Assembly (NCBI RefSeq): GCF_030445035.2
Contig: NC_080677.1
Span: 156,675,169-156,739,168 of the forward strand
Reading direction: 5' to 3'
Length of the DNA stretch: 64,000 bases
Origin: Dasypus novemcinctus
Taxonomy: Eukaryota > Chordata > Mammalia > Cingulata > Dasypodidae
In this document: one piece after another, positions 13,151 to 24,450 of the stretch
Numbering within the stretch: position 1 is the stretch's first letter
Layout of the letters: each line of letters starts with the position of its first letter
Made by a program: the position numbers and the translations under genes
Notes under the pieces: generated by a model
Database searches by the model: none
What the model saw: only the letters and a program-made list of their open reading frames with translations
What the model was told of the DNA's origin: nothing

Positions 13151-13217
13151 TATTTTTTTAATATTACATTCAAAAAATATTACCCCACACCCCCTTCACC
13201 CCACTCCTCCCCCCACA
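13151..13217 (-). repeat. Family X repeat, 5'-truncated copy C
   Basis: On the minus strand this gives the last ~65 bp of the family X 3' end: 'ggggaggagtggggtgaagg' and then an 'atattttttgaatgtaatatt' stretch leading to an A-rich tail. Severe 5' truncation is what target-primed reverse transcription produces. Confidence 0.6.
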
Positions 13218-14199
13218 GGATTTTTTTTTTTAAACCAAAAACAATGCCCAGAAGGACTGCCACTGTCTGAAGAGCAGATTAATACATTCAAATTGCCAGT
13301 GATAAGTGGTACTGGAGGTCAGTCAGTGTTACTTTGTAAATGGGCCAATTCACAAAAATAAATATTCATTCAAAAATCCTAGAATATGTTGAGTCTTACT
13401 GAAAATGACTCTTCTCAAGCAGTGTGATGACAGCACCTGTGCAGCAGGTTTATGAAGCTGTTCACTCAGTCCCAAACCTACCCTCTGTACTCTGTCTAAT
13501 GATGCTAGGGCTGAGACAAAGAAAATTACCTTCTTTTTAACTAGCTGGCTTCCTGTAGGGTTCTGCTAACAGAAGGCATTAGAGGACTAAAAGGCAGAAA
13601 GAAGAAAGGATTTGCATCTTTCTGCTTGCTTACTACCTCTGCTACTGTCATATCAGCATCAGCCCCCTAGCCTAGCAGCTGTAGGTGGTTCCAGTTCACT
13701 GCCTTCACCCCACCCCCCACCAGAACCAGCTTCACCAGATCCACTTAGAGGTACTATCACCAGCTTTGCAGGGTTCCTCCTCTAAGCTTTCAGGATCTGA
13801 TAACCCAACCTTTTACTATTGCTCCCCAGTCTTAAGAGGGTATATTTGAATTACCTCATTAGTCAGTTTTCTTTTTTTCAGTACTCATACCTGTAATATC
13901 TGCTTAGCCAACCCTCTATACTAAATTCTCTGTGTTAAAATAACTAGTATAGAAGATTTCTGTCTTCCTAACTGGACCTTGAATGAAAGAATATTTGTAA
14001 CTATCCAAATCCATTTCATCCAAACATCATTAATATCCCACTATCGAAGGAAATGCACTACCCAAACTGCTTCAAGAAAGGAAGAAAAATATAACTTGAA
14101 AGTCTTTCAAAGCTGACAAAGGTACAATGATCACCCAATTTACCCAAGACAAAATCTGCTGGAGTCAAGCAATATTCTATAGCCTTCCCGTTGTTTTTC

Positions 14200-14560
14200 T
14201 TTCTATTATGTACTTTCCACATTGCTACCTGAGATAATTTTAAAATTGCAAATCTGATGTTACTTTACTGATTATATCATTCAGTAATGCTGCCTTCACA
14301 TAAAATTCATGTCCCTTAGCAAGATATAAAACCCTTTAGATCTAGACCCCACTCGTCCCTATAACCTTATCTCCTGCTGTTCCTCCATATTATCAAAATC
14401 CTTGCAGTCCTCCAAACATGCTATGCTAGTCCAACACTTCTGTGTCTTTGTAAATTCTTTTTCCTCTGTATGCTACATTCTAATTCCAGGTCTATTCAAC
14501 TGGCTAAGTTATATACAATCTGCTGGGAAGCATTAATTATTTACCTCCCTCAGCCAAGTT
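14200..14560 (+). repeat. L2 fragment
   Basis: 'aattgcaaatctgatgttac' followed by 'aaaacccttt...tctagacccc' and 'tgcagtcctccaaacatgct' follows the L2 3' ORF sequence, in degraded form. Confidence 0.5.
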
Positions 14561-14837
14561 GGGATTTCCCCCCAAGTGTCCCCAAAGCAACTTAACATGA
14601 ACTGTTTTAATTGTTTCCTTTTCCATTTCCACCGCAGGTCCAAAAGCTCCTTTAAGATGGGTCACATTTTTTTAGTTCTACCTATCTACAACCTAATACA
14701 CACCTGACACCTATGTGGAAACTTATTAACTATTTGCTGAATGAATACTTTAGAAATTACATTTGAACCTGTGACTTCAATGAATTCAAACAGTTAACAT
14801 CATTAAATTAAAATTAAAAATATATATATATATTTAT

Positions 14838-14930
14838 TTTGAGGTGGTACCAGGGATTGAACCCAGGACCTTGTACATGGGAAGCAGGCACTCAACCACT
14901 GAGCTACACCCGCTCCCAATTAAACTAAAC
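14838..14930 (-). repeat. Short tRNA-type SINE (minus strand)
   Basis: The minus strand reads gggagcgggtgtagctcagt, then 'ggttgagtgcctgcttcccat', then 'ggtcctgggttcaatccc', giving RNA polymerase III A- and B-box-like blocks. An A/T-rich tail with a (TA)n run follows. The head looks like tRNA-Ala, as reported for xenarthran SINEs. Confidence 0.75.
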
Positions 14931-15371
14931 TTTTGAAATTATTTGGGTTTTATGACCCTAAGGAACCTTTATATCCCTAGTGTCTAGAAAGTAGGTGCTG
15001 AGTAAATAGATGCTCCAAGGACATTATGTGTTTTGGAAAGCAAGCAAGCTCAATTTAACCACTTAAGTAAAACTACAGAAGTTTCAAAGCCTGAAGTTCT
15101 ATATATCTCAGGTTTAACAAAGGTAAAATTCAGCTCAATCAGAAATGCTGATGACTTAATACCAAAATGGTGTATCTTCAGACTATCCTTGGTTCAACTA
15201 ATAAGGTTAGGCTGTTAATAAATTACTAAATTTAGTTCCTTAAGAAAAAGATAGAGTTTAATTAAAACATTTCAAAACAATCAAATCAGATGTTACAAAA
15301 CTTGCTATGCGATTTTTTTTTGGCCACAGATTCCCAAAAAAAAGAAACTTAAGAATGTTTATAATACTTAC

Positions 15372-15478
15372 TGCATCTGAAGTTTTGCTTGGATTATTGC
15401 TTGGATTAGAAGAATGTGAATTTGAACTATGAAGAGCACTGTGGTTGTGTGAATTTTCTTGTGGAGAGTAACTGGTCC
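15372..15478 (-). CDS. WAC: WAC coding exon 4 (residues 92-127)
   Basis: This 107-nt exon encodes [17 protein letters not shown] and then a Ser/Asn-rich run ending SKTSDA. The acceptor is CTCGAAG|GGACC and the donor is GCA|GTAAGT. It joins exon 3 within a glycine codon (G|GG) and ends in phase 0 just before the WW domain. The low-complexity Ser/Asn/His composition suggests a flexible linker. The exon is a clear match to the WAC protein I know. A 94-residue open frame running through both splice sites is the unspliced reading of the same frame. Confidence 0.96.
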
Positions 15479-16179
15479 CTTCGAGAAATAAAAAACAAAG
15501 AGAATTACCAGTAAGTTGTATTTCATGTCTGTTTTCTATCATACTAGAGAATAGCTATATATCCTTAAAGCATCGTTTTACATAAACATCAGGAATATAT
15601 ACATATTCATACTCATTATAGCATATAAATTATCTGTGAGTCTTCTAAAGGTATGGCATAAAGAGCACATACACTACCATGGTTGATATACTAAGAAACA
15701 GCACTTTATAATTAGATGAGCAAAAACTTACTGTAACACTTCTAGCAACTTCCAGTGCTTAATAAAAAAAAATTTATTGGGGATGAACAGAACCACTATT
15801 TTTCAAGAGAAAAAAGGCACAAAAAATTCAAATTCAGCCAATGTTTTTGCGATTACTTTTCAATTTCTTAAGGAGCTCCCCTAACCTGATTTTTAATAAC
15901 TTGCCAATTTCTCAGCATCAAGTTTTCTAACAGTTAAGTCTCAGAGAAGGGGGTCTACCTTCAAGATGGTGAAGATACCACCAGCAATCTCCTAACAGAA
16001 ACAACTCTATGAAAAAATTGCTTCAGAGTAACTCTTGAGTCTTAGGAACAGTCTACAAATCCCAGAGATCAGATACTAGTTCTGATTGTTTAAAGAAAAG
16101 CTGAGGTATAAAAATCCACACTTGTAAAAACTGATATAAAAAAGTTGAATATAAGATAATGACGTGAATATTTCAAGTT

Positions 16180-16450
16180 TATTCCAGATAGGTATTCTTC
16201 AGCAACAAAGTAACATAATCCAACTGGCATTTTAAAAACATTGATTTGGCAATGGTTTTGTAGGCTACACTATAATGAACAAAAATGAGGAACTGAGAGC
16301 AATTTAAATGGTCAAGTTTCTAGGAATTAGATCATAGCAGCAGAGTGGGTAAGAGTAGAAATTAATTAACTATTTCAATCATCAGGAAAAACTAAATGGG
16401 TAAGTGGGAAGGTGAACTGGATGGGACAGGGAGATGAATACCCTAAGAGC
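16180..16450 (-). repeat. L2-like fragment (minus strand)
   Basis: 'gttttgtaggctacactat' and 'agcagagtgggtaagagtag' resemble the reverse-strand L2 pattern seen more clearly at 57.55-58.14 and 33.5-34.2 kb. The call is weak. Confidence 0.35.
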
Positions 16451-18621
16451 TTTACATATCTAAGAAGTGGTCAGCAGATCTGCACAGAACTAAGAATTCA
16501 CTTTTCCATTAGAAGTAAAAGGGAGGAGATTCTAAATTTGCCTTGTATATAATAAACAAGCACAAAGAACCCATGAATGGTCGAATATAAACGTGGAACA
16601 GAATTAGTAATTTATACACAATACCGTATTTATACACTAGTAGCAGAGATGAGATTTCATGGAAATTATCCATAAAAAATGCCAAAAAATTATAGAAGAG
16701 CCAATCTTATTGATCAAAATGAACCCAAGTAATCCACTAGGAAGTCTGGATTAGACATCCTATTTTGGCGTTTATCTGGATACATTTTTGAGCAAGTTAG
16801 TTTATATGCTTACTCTGTATCTACGAAATTTAAAGTCAGGTTACAGACATGACAGAGACCTCTATGAACATAAGGTAAAATATGGATGAAGTCTGTTGAG
16901 CTCTCCTGAGGTTAAGACCCAGAAATTCACTTCACTTTAGCAGTTATTCTTAGAATCAATGAAAATTCAAATATTAACAAACCTTCCTATTAATTAGCAA
17001 ATACCTCTAGAGAAATGTTATCTCTTCCACCAGACTGAGAGACGCTACCAGATAGCTTTTAGGTCTACACAAGGGCTTTCAGACAGCAGGACAATAATCA
17101 AGCAACCTAAAGTTTAAGGTATTTTAGCCTAAGACTTTAGAATCAAATGAAGAGAAAACCGAATGAGGTGTTGAGAGACATACGGAGAGAGGAGCTTTCT
17201 GGATAGGGAATGTCAAATTCTTTGGAATAGAGAGATTTATTTAGACAACTTAGCAAATATGAAACTTAATGTTTGAAAAAAGTGAGGAATAAGATGAAGA
17301 TATTTTAGTAAAAAACTAACAAAAGACTGAAATTCCTAAATAGACACCAAAAACGTAAAAGAGACTGTATGGAGAATATAATATAGTAAGGTGGGCAACA
17401 GATCTTTGGAGTCCCAGACAGAAGAAGAATGCCCTGTAAGATATGAAGTCAGGGCAGATTTGCCCAGAAAACATGACTATCATATAAACAAAGCTAACTC
17501 TCTCATAATAAAAAGTACAACTTACATTGTGGCTTACAAATGTTTTTGAGGGTAACTATCTCATTTGAACCTTTTAACCAACCTCTCCAGTCAGTCCTTT
17601 CCAAACTGAAGTAAGAAGACATCAAAGAGCGAAGTGATGACTCATACATACCCTCTTACCAGGTGGTGGTGAATTACCAGACCCAGACCTAAAAAAGGTG
17701 CTTTAAAGTGCAAAAAGCTTTTTTGAAAACTTTTTATTTGAAAAAATTCACATGAATTTTGTATCTTACCCCATGATGAATTTGTGTGTGATGGGTAACA
17801 TGTTTTTATTTTTCTCTTACAAAGGAAGACTCTAAGGCTGAGACAGAATAAGTGGATTTGGGAAAGAGAAAGCATAAAGTTTGAACTGAGGATTGCAATT
17901 ATTCAAGAACACAAAGGAAGATAATGTATCTGCCAGCAAGAATGTCTCATCGATACTGCTGGGCCTAATGAGGTAAAGGAACCATAAGCTATTTATACTG
18001 TCCAGTGCCTTTTATGCTCTCTGCATTACCAAAGACAGACTACTTACAATAAAAAGAAAACTTTTCTCCAGGAAAAGAAGGCTTAGTGGATAAGGGGGAT
18101 GAAATTAAAATTAAAGTTAGATTGACACAGCAAAACTTAAAGACTTGTAAGAAAGGGATGCTAGTTAATACTACATGATTGTGTGGACAGTGGTGGAAGA
18201 AGAATGACAAAGGATTTCATATATTTATATTTGCAACTTGAAGTAAAGTTCTCATTTTAATGTCTAACCAAAGAGAGACATGAAACAGAAATTCAACAAT
18301 ATGGTTGGATGCAGGTGTCAGAATAGTCCAAGGATCAGCTAACTACATGTGTTTTTATACATAAAGTTTTATCAGAAGACAACCATAGCCAATCATTTAA
18401 GATCCTTTCCTACTCTTAGTAACAAGAGAGACAAGGTCCTTTAAGAAAATTTTGCTGGACTATACAATGCTAGTGTCTGCTTTCAAAGTTAAGTAGTTAT
18501 TTACTAAAATTGCAAGATATTGACCATGTCCTTGACACAATCTTCAATATTTAAAAGGCAATATAATCCCTGTTTAGCATCTTCTAAAACTTCAGAAGCT
18601 AGATCTTAATTAAGGATAAGA

Positions 18622-19310
18622 CTTGCAACTCCTACACTCTGGTTCATTGGACTTACCCCACTGAGCTAACATGGAGATGAAGAAGGTCAACCACCACACC
18701 AGGGAGCCAAGAGTACCTACAACTGAAAGCAGAAGAATTGCATCCAGCATCCACGTGAAATCTAAGTCCCCTCTTGACATAGATGTGGAGTGGACACAAC
18801 CATTCTAAGGTTCACAGGATGGAGGAATAGAGTATGGATTAGAGTGGACTTACTGATATTCTATACATGAACTATTGTGATTAGTAATCGAAGAAAATGT
18901 GGCATTGGTGTGGAGAAAGTGGCCATGGTGGCTGCTGAGGGTAGGGAGTGGGAGGAAGAAATGTGATGTGGGGGCATTTTCGGGTGTTAGAGTTGTCCTG
19001 GGTGGTGCTGCAGGGACAGTTACCGGACACTGTATGTCCTCCCATGGCCCACTGTGTGGGCTATCGGAGAGTGTGGGCTATGGTGTGGACCATTGACCAT
19101 GAGGTGCAGCAGTGCTCAGAGATGTATTCACCAAGTGCAATGAATGTCTCATGATGATGGAGGAGGATGTTGTTATGGGGGGAGGAGTGGGGTAAGGGGA
19201 GTGAAGGGTATATGGGAACCTCATATTTTTTGAATGTAACATTAAAAAAAAAAAAGAAAAAAAAAAGAATGCGCTTTTCAAAAATTAAAAAATAAATAAA
19301 TAAATAAATA
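18622..19310 (+). repeat. Family X repeat, copy B (689 bp) with target-site duplication
   Basis: A perfect 10-bp direct repeat aaggataaga flanks it (18612-18621 and 19311-19320). It ends in A-rich and (AAAT)n tails. Sections such as 'ggcattggtgtggagaaagt' and 'ggaccattgaccatgaggtg' are well preserved and look younger than copy A. Short open frames on both strands have no recognisable protein. It is likely a host-lineage L1 3' end or an L1-mobilised noncoding transcript. Confidence 0.7.
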
Positions 19311-19574
19311 AAGGATAAGAAAGATATACCCTACAATCTGAGAAAAAGGCCCTAGGAGAGGACTCCAGGGAACAGGCCAAAAAATACAGCAAAACATATA
19401 CCAGACTCAGCAAAAAAATGGCACTAAGCAAGCAGATTGCCTTCCCATTTAAAAAATAGGACTTGGATATTAGAAGGAAAGCAGAAGAAAGTATATACAA
19501 TTTTACATAATCAACCAAGTTGGAAAACACACCCACCTTTTCAAAAGGTGAACAGAGGTTTTGCTCTACTCCAT

Positions 19575-20188
19575 ACTCTCATTATTCATGGATTCCTTAA
19601 CTGCGAGGTTGCCTATTTGCTAAATTTAGTTGAAATCCTCAAATCAATACTTGTTGGAGCTTTCACTGTTATTTATGAACATTCACAGTGTAGCAAAAAG
19701 TTTGAGTGGCTTGACATGCATATTCCCAACTGAGAGTGAACAAGGTGATGCTCTGCCTGTTCCAGCTTTCATACTACAACCCAGTATCCTTTTCATGGTA
19801 TATTTAGTCCCATGGTTTTTGCAGTTTTGTACTTGGTGATTTCGCTGTTTGAAATGGCCCCCAAGTGAAGTGCTGGCGTGCTGTCTAGCATTCCTAAGTA
19901 CACGAAGGCTGGGTAAAAACGCATGTGTGTGTATGTATGTTTTATGAGCTTTGCTGAGGCATGAGTTATAGTGCTTTTGGCTATTAAATTTGATGTTAAA
20001 TCAACAATACAAATGAAATAAGATGTCTTTAAACAGAAGCTCACATAAAACAAGGTTACATATTGATTGGTTATCGAACTTGTGACTAAAGGCTCACAGG
20101 AACTTAATCCTGTGTTTCAATATTTGTGAATTCAGTGTACGTGGAGAGTTTATAGAACATAACTAAAGTGACTAACAAGAATCAACTG
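19575..20188 (+). mobile_element. Tigger (pogo-class) DNA transposon remnant
   Basis: The right end reads agaatcaactg followed by TA, the usual Tigger terminus. Around 19852-19915 a degraded start of a pogo-type transposase is visible: Met-Ala-Pro-Lys, then a stop, then Ser-Ala, and Val-Leu-Ser-Ser. The following 'ggcatgagttatagtgcttt' and 'ataagatgtctttaaacaga' also match the Tigger N-terminal DNA-binding region. It is internally deleted, with stops, and cannot act on its own. The left end is degraded. Confidence 0.75.
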
Positions 20189-20371
20189 TATGAGGACATC
20201 AGAACATAATCACCACCAGAATTCACTATCAGATCCTCAGTCTTATAAGTCATAATCCCTTCTACAGAAAACAGGAACCATGATACTAAAGGAAGATTTC
20301 AAGAACTACCCCACTAAGCCTTCTGAATCCAGTGAAAGCAGATAACAGGCAGAGAAAGACTTAGTGTTGAG

Positions 20372-20490
20372 CAGTTTTTCTCAAATGTCTGTATATTTTA
20401 AGATGTAGATTTTAGTATATGGGATGGAACCCTGAGACTGCAATTTTTAACAAGCAATTCCCCAGATGGTTCTGTACTGGTTTAACAAGG
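20372..20490 (+). mobile_element. MER5-like hAT fragment
   Basis: 'agtttttctcaaatgtctgt' and 'aaccctgagactgcaatttt...caagcaattcccc' follow the MER5A outline (ttctcaaa..., ...gcatttctaacaagctccc). It is diverged and partial. Confidence 0.5.
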
Positions 20491-20679
20491 TCAAATGGCA
20501 GAAGTCAAATCTCCCCTGAAAAGATGGTAATATGCTAAAACCCACTGGTGATCATGCCACCTCACAGACAGATGACAAAACCCTATACATATAGAACTAC
20601 TCATATTTTCCCACATTTATGTTTATCTTCAAGATAGTAATGGGGATTTTACAAAATACATTTTAAAGGGGAGGGAGCA

Positions 20680-20876
20680 CATGCAAAAAAATGAAGATGA
20701 GCTGGACCCCTTCCTCACACTGTACATAAAAACTACCTCAAAATGGATCACAGGCCTGAACATAACAGCTAAATTATTTTTTAAAAACTACACACACAAA
20801 TATAGGAATAAATCATCATGACCGTGGGTTAGGCAAAACTTCCTTAGATATCACATCAAAAGTATAAGCAACAGCT
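20680..20876 (+). repeat. L1 ORF2 fragment, left arm of an interrupted L1
   Basis: 'ctggaccccttcctcacact', then 'aaaatggatcacaggcctga' and 'cttccttagatatcacatc' follow the C-terminal end of L1 ORF2, degraded by stops. It breaks at 'agtataagcaaca' and resumes at 22482 with 'agtacaagcaaca'. Confidence 0.75.
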
Positions 20877-22481
20877 TTATAAACAGGATGAATTCAGAGA
20901 CCCTCACAGAAGTGGAGAGAGAAACCCAGTGAAGGAGAGAGAAACCAATGAAGCATTAAGCTGAAGACCTGGAGAAGAAAGGTGAGGCCAGAAACGCCGC
21001 CACTGTGCCCTGCCATGTGAAAAGAACCTAGGATCCCCAGCAGCTGGTCTTTGAGTTAAAAAAACATTGCCTAAATGAAGCCTTGATTTGGACATTTTCA
21101 CAGCCTCAGAACAGCGAGAAATTGCTAGCTGCAGAACTGGCACACCTTTGTGCCTCACTCACACCTGCAGAAGAACTAAAATCATGAAATGTGAAACTAG
21201 AATCTGTCTTACCATCAGAAAAGATATATTAAGTCTTTTCAAGAAACACGCCAAAGGAAATACCATTCCCACTTCTTTTAAAGTGCTTATCATTAAGCAC
21301 TGTCATTTAAAATGAAACTCTCAAAAATAAAACAAAAGCTCAGGGTAGATTTTTTTTTTCCTGTCCATATTCCTTTGGATCCCAAATGTGAATGATACCA
21401 CAGTTAAGATCAATGAGGCGGCGGACTTGGCCCACTGGTTAGGGCGTCCGCCTACGGTATGGGAGGTCTGCGGTTCAAACCCCGGGCCTCCTTGACCCGT
21501 GTGGAGCTGGCCCATGTGCAGTGCTGATGCACACACAGAGTGCCCTGCCACGCAGGGGTGTCCCCCGCGTAGGGGAGCCCCACGCGCAAGGAGTGCACCC
21601 CGTAAGGAGAGCCGCCCGGCACGAAAGAAAGTGCAGCCTGCCCAGGAATGGCGCCGCACACACGGAGAACTAACACAAGATGACGCAACAAGAAGAAACA
21701 AAGATTCCCGTGCCTCTGACAAAAACAGAAGTGGACAAAGAAGATGCAGCAAATAGACACAGAGAACAGACAACCAGGGTGGGGGGTGGGGGGAGGGGAG
21801 AGAAATAAATCAATCTTAAAAAAAAAAAAAAAAAGACCAATGAAAAGAAAACCTCACAGAACCATGTTGGCAACATTTCTCTTTCAAAAGTGCCAGTTTT
21901 ACCAAACTCTTCCCACATTCAGAAAATGCAAAGAGAAAAAGACATTAAGCTTCCTAAAGATTAATTTGTTACTTTTAACAAACATACAGCTACATAACTG
22001 GGATCTAACTCAAAGTGATAAAACCAGATCCACCTTTCAGTTGGAAGTATATTCCTTTGCAGGAATCACTGTGCAATATACTCCACAGGAATCTAACCAC
22101 TTGAGGGGACTCACAGATCTGAACTTTGCTTGTTCAGTGATATAAGCAGCCCAAATATATTTTTCAGCCACTGATCAATGCTGGGCCTATCTAGAGAGTA
22201 TGAGCAAGATTCATCTATAAAGATCTATTCATTACATTACCAGACTCTCAGATCTGAGCAGAATGCTCTGAGATGGCTATTATTCTTAGATACTACACAT
22301 GAATAAATACATCCTTAACCCAAAATATCAGAAATTTATTAAAGACTAGAATTGAGCTACAGGAGAGTGTATACTCAGTCGTTAGCGGCTACCTGCATCT
22401 TTATATTTAAATGACTGATCTCATATATATCTTAAGGGAAAAATGGATACTTGCAGCAATTAAATGAATACATTGAATTTT
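20877..22481 (+). mobile_element. Unidentified insertion (~1.6 kb, ~1.2 kb without its SINE) inside L1
   Basis: This interrupts the L1 between near-identical direct repeats ('aaaagtataagcaaca' ending 20876; 'aaaagtacaagcaaca' at about 22482-22497), which also form continuous L1 sequence when joined. That indicates an insertion with a target-site duplication of about 15 bp. The content is not recognisable. A 75-codon open frame at 21088-21315 has no known match. The 3' end is A-rich after 'attaaatgaatacattgaat', so a processed pseudogene or unknown retroposon is plausible. A SINE lies within it. Confidence 0.55.
21417..21832 (+). repeat. DAS-type tRNA-derived SINE (416 bp) with TSD
   Basis: The head reads ggcggcggacttggcccact, then 'gttagggcgtccgcc' (A-box-like) and 'ggttcaaaccccgggcctcc' (B-box-like). 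A body with 'gcagcaaatagacacagaga' follows, then a G-rich stretch and poly(A). Flanking repeats aagatcaatga (21406-21416) and aagaccaatga (21833-21843) differ by one base. It is among the best-preserved SINEs here, so probably young. GC-rich open frames on both strands across it are not genes. Confidence 0.85.
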
Positions 22482-22635
22482 AAAAAGTACAAGCAACAAA
22501 AGGAATAAGAATTAAGCTTCATCAAAATTAAAATTTTTGTGTGCTTCAAAGGACACTCTGCATCATCAAGTACAAAGACAATCCACGGGATAAGAGAATA
22601 CATCTACAAATCATATATCCAATAAGGGACTTGTA
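22482..22635 (+). repeat. L1 ORF2 end fragment, middle arm
   Basis: 'gcttcatcaaaattaaaatt' then 'tgcttcaaaggacactctgc' and 'ccaataagggacttgtaca' is the very end of L1 ORF2. It directly continues the arm ending at 20876 and is broken by the Tigger at 22636. Confidence 0.8.
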
Positions 22636-23373
22636 CAGGCATACCTCATTTCATTGTGTTTCAGACACTGCATTTTTTACAAATTGAAGGTTTGTGGCAA
22701 CCCTGAGTCAAATAAGTCTGTCTATTGGTGCTATTCCAATAGCATGTGCTTGTGATTTTGGCTCTGCCACATTTCTTTTTTTTTAAGATTTATTTTTTGT
22801 TTATTTCTCTCCCCTTTTCCCCCAGTGGTCTGCTGTCTGTGTTCATTCGCTGTGTGTTCTTCTGTAACTGCTTCTATCCTTATCAGCAGCACCAGGAATC
22901 TGTGTTTTTTTGTTGCGTCATCTTGTGTCAGCTCTCTGTGTGTGCGGTGCCATTCTTTGGCAGGCTGCACTTTCTTTCGCACTGGGCGGCTCTCCTTATG
23001 GGGAGCATTCCTTGTGTGTGGGGCTCCCCTACGCGGGGGACACCCCTGCATGGCATGGCACTCCTTGTGCGCATCAGCACTGCACATGGGCCAGCTCCAC
23101 ATGGGTCCAGGAGACGTGGGGTTTGAACTGCGGACCTCCCCTGTGGTAGGCAGATACCCTATCCACTGGGTCAAGTCCGCTTCCTGGCTCTGCCACATTT
23201 TAATTAAGGTATGTACATCTTTTAGACATAGTGCTATTGCATACTTAATAGACTACAGTATAGTGTAAACAATTTTTATATGCACCTAGAATTTTTAATT
23301 TATTTGACTTGCTTTGAGATATTTACTTTATTGTGGTGGCCTGGAACCGAACCTGCAATTTCTCCAAGGCCTG
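22636..23373 (+). mobile_element. Tigger1-like DNA transposon, internally deleted, split by a SINE
   Basis: The left terminus caggcatacctcatttcatt and following 'aattgaaggtttgtggcaac' are typical of Tigger1. The right part 'aattaaggtatgtacatctt', 'agactacagtatagtgtaaa' and 'ggcctggaaccgaacctgca' is its 3' end, closing near cctg at 23373 with the terminus slightly eroded. A TA precedes the left end. The transposase gene is entirely missing, so this is a MITE-like copy. Confidence 0.85.
22775..23184 (-). repeat. DAS-type SINE (410 bp, minus strand) with 16-bp perfect TSD
   Basis: It is bounded by a perfect repeat tggctctgccacattt (22759-22774 and 23185-23200). The minus strand starts with a tRNA-like head (aggaagcggacttgacccag) and ends with oligo(A), seen as the T-rich stretch after 22775. 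It sits inside the Tigger1-like copy and is therefore younger than it. Open frames of 126-155 codons here come from the GC-rich SINE body. Confidence 0.9.
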
Positions 23374-23855
23374 ATTGTGTATTATCCTTTCCACTTGTAA
23401 GAACTGTTAACGTTCACACACCAAAAAAAAACACAACCCAATTAAAAAATGAGCAAAGTATGTAAACAGACATTTCTGCAAAGACATACAAATGACCAAA
23501 AAGCACACAGTAAGATGCCCAACAACATTAGCCATATAGAAACATAAATCAAACCCAAAATGAGGTATTATGTCATGCCCACTGGGAAAGATATAGACAG
23601 ACTGCTGGTAGAACATTAAATAATGCAGTTGCTTTGGGAAAAATCTGGCAGTTCCCACAAAGGTTAACCTTTAAAGAGTTACCAGATATCCTAAAAGTTT
23701 CACTATTTTACTACTGGTATATACCCAAGAGAAAGGAAAACCTATGTCCACATAAACAATTAGATACAATTCTTCACAGTAGCATTATTCCTAATGGCCA
23801 AAAGTGGAAACAAACCAAATGTACAAATGATGAATGGATACTAAAGTAACAATAA
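23374..23855 (+). repeat. L1 3' region, right arm
   Basis: 'cccaattaaaaaatgagcaa' then 'cagacatttctgcaaagac', 'aaatgaccaaaaagcacaca', 'tggtatatacccaagagaaa' and 'cacagtagcattattcctaa' reproduce the standard L1 ORF2-end to 3' UTR order. With the two arms to the left it forms a single L1 of lineage L1M type, antisense to WAC. Decayed, no open frame of note. Confidence 0.8.
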
Positions 23856-24099
23856 GAAGCCTAGAGCCTTCCAATGGTCTATGCCCTTAAGACACAGTGC
23901 CTTAAACTTCATTTGCTTAGAAAAATTATCAGCACATGACTCTTCAACCATGAGTGATGCCAGGAATGTGACTCAGTACCTCATACAGAGAGCAGACTGA
24001 CTGCTCTCTCCATTTTCATCCTTGCCTCCATTTCAAAATTCTCTCTACAAAATAGCCAAATTAATCTTTTAAACATATTTTGGACAATGACATGTCTTT

Positions 24100-24450
24100 T
24101 GAATTTCAATGAGTACACAGGCAAGCCATTAAAATTTCTCTGCACAACCTGGCCTTCCCAGCCTTATCTTGCAACACTGACCACAACTGCCCACCAGTTT
24201 TGCTACACTGGCCTCTTTCCAATCTTTGAATATGCCAAATTCTTCCCTGCTTCTAGATTCTTCCTACAGTCTCTCGCTCTTTTTGGAACATTTTTCCCCC
24301 ATTCTGCCTGCCAATTTCTTCATCATCCTTAAGCTCTCAGCTTAAGTGCCACATCCTCAGAGAAGCCCTCTGACCCCCCAACTAACTGAGCCCTTTGTCA
24401 CAGCATGTATCCCTGTGCTCTCATATCTATTACTTTTATGCAATATAATT
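24100..24450 (+). repeat. L2 3'-end fragment
   Basis: 'aacctggccttcccagcctt', 'cagcttaagtgccacatcct' and 'cagagaagccctctgacccc' are hallmark L2 3' blocks. Confidence 0.7.

Larger units (their letters stand above)
7740..15371 (-). other. WAC: WAC intron 4 (7.6 kb)
   Basis: This intron lies between exons 4 and 5, with a GTAAGT donor and a TTTTTAAG acceptor. It contains a poly(A)-tailed repeat copy (9984-10845), a hAT-like copy (10915-11346), a short reverse-strand fragment of the same poly(A) repeat (13151-13217), an L2 fragment near 14.2-14.6 kb and a tRNA-type SINE (14838-14930). The remaining stretches (7.8-9.9, 11.4-13.1 and 13.3-14.2 kb) show nothing I can assign. Confidence 0.9.

Noticed and set aside
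14818..14834. (TA)n stretch as a regulatory element
   Set aside because: It is a short dinucleotide run in the tail of a SINE, with no independent evidence of function.
19850..19915. Domesticated pogo transposase
   Set aside because: Only the first ~20 codons are recognisable and they contain stops; the surrounding element has degraded Tigger termini.
21417..21490. tRNA gene
   Set aside because: The head has A- and B-box-like blocks but is followed by a SINE body and poly(A) and flanked by a target-site duplication, so it is a tRNA-derived SINE.
21321..23268. Open frames of 100-155 codons in both strands around the SINEs
   Set aside because: They lie within GC-rich SINE bodies and the same peptide-like strings recur at each copy (for example near 21.5, 22.9 and 29.2 kb), which is repeat signature rather than a protein family.
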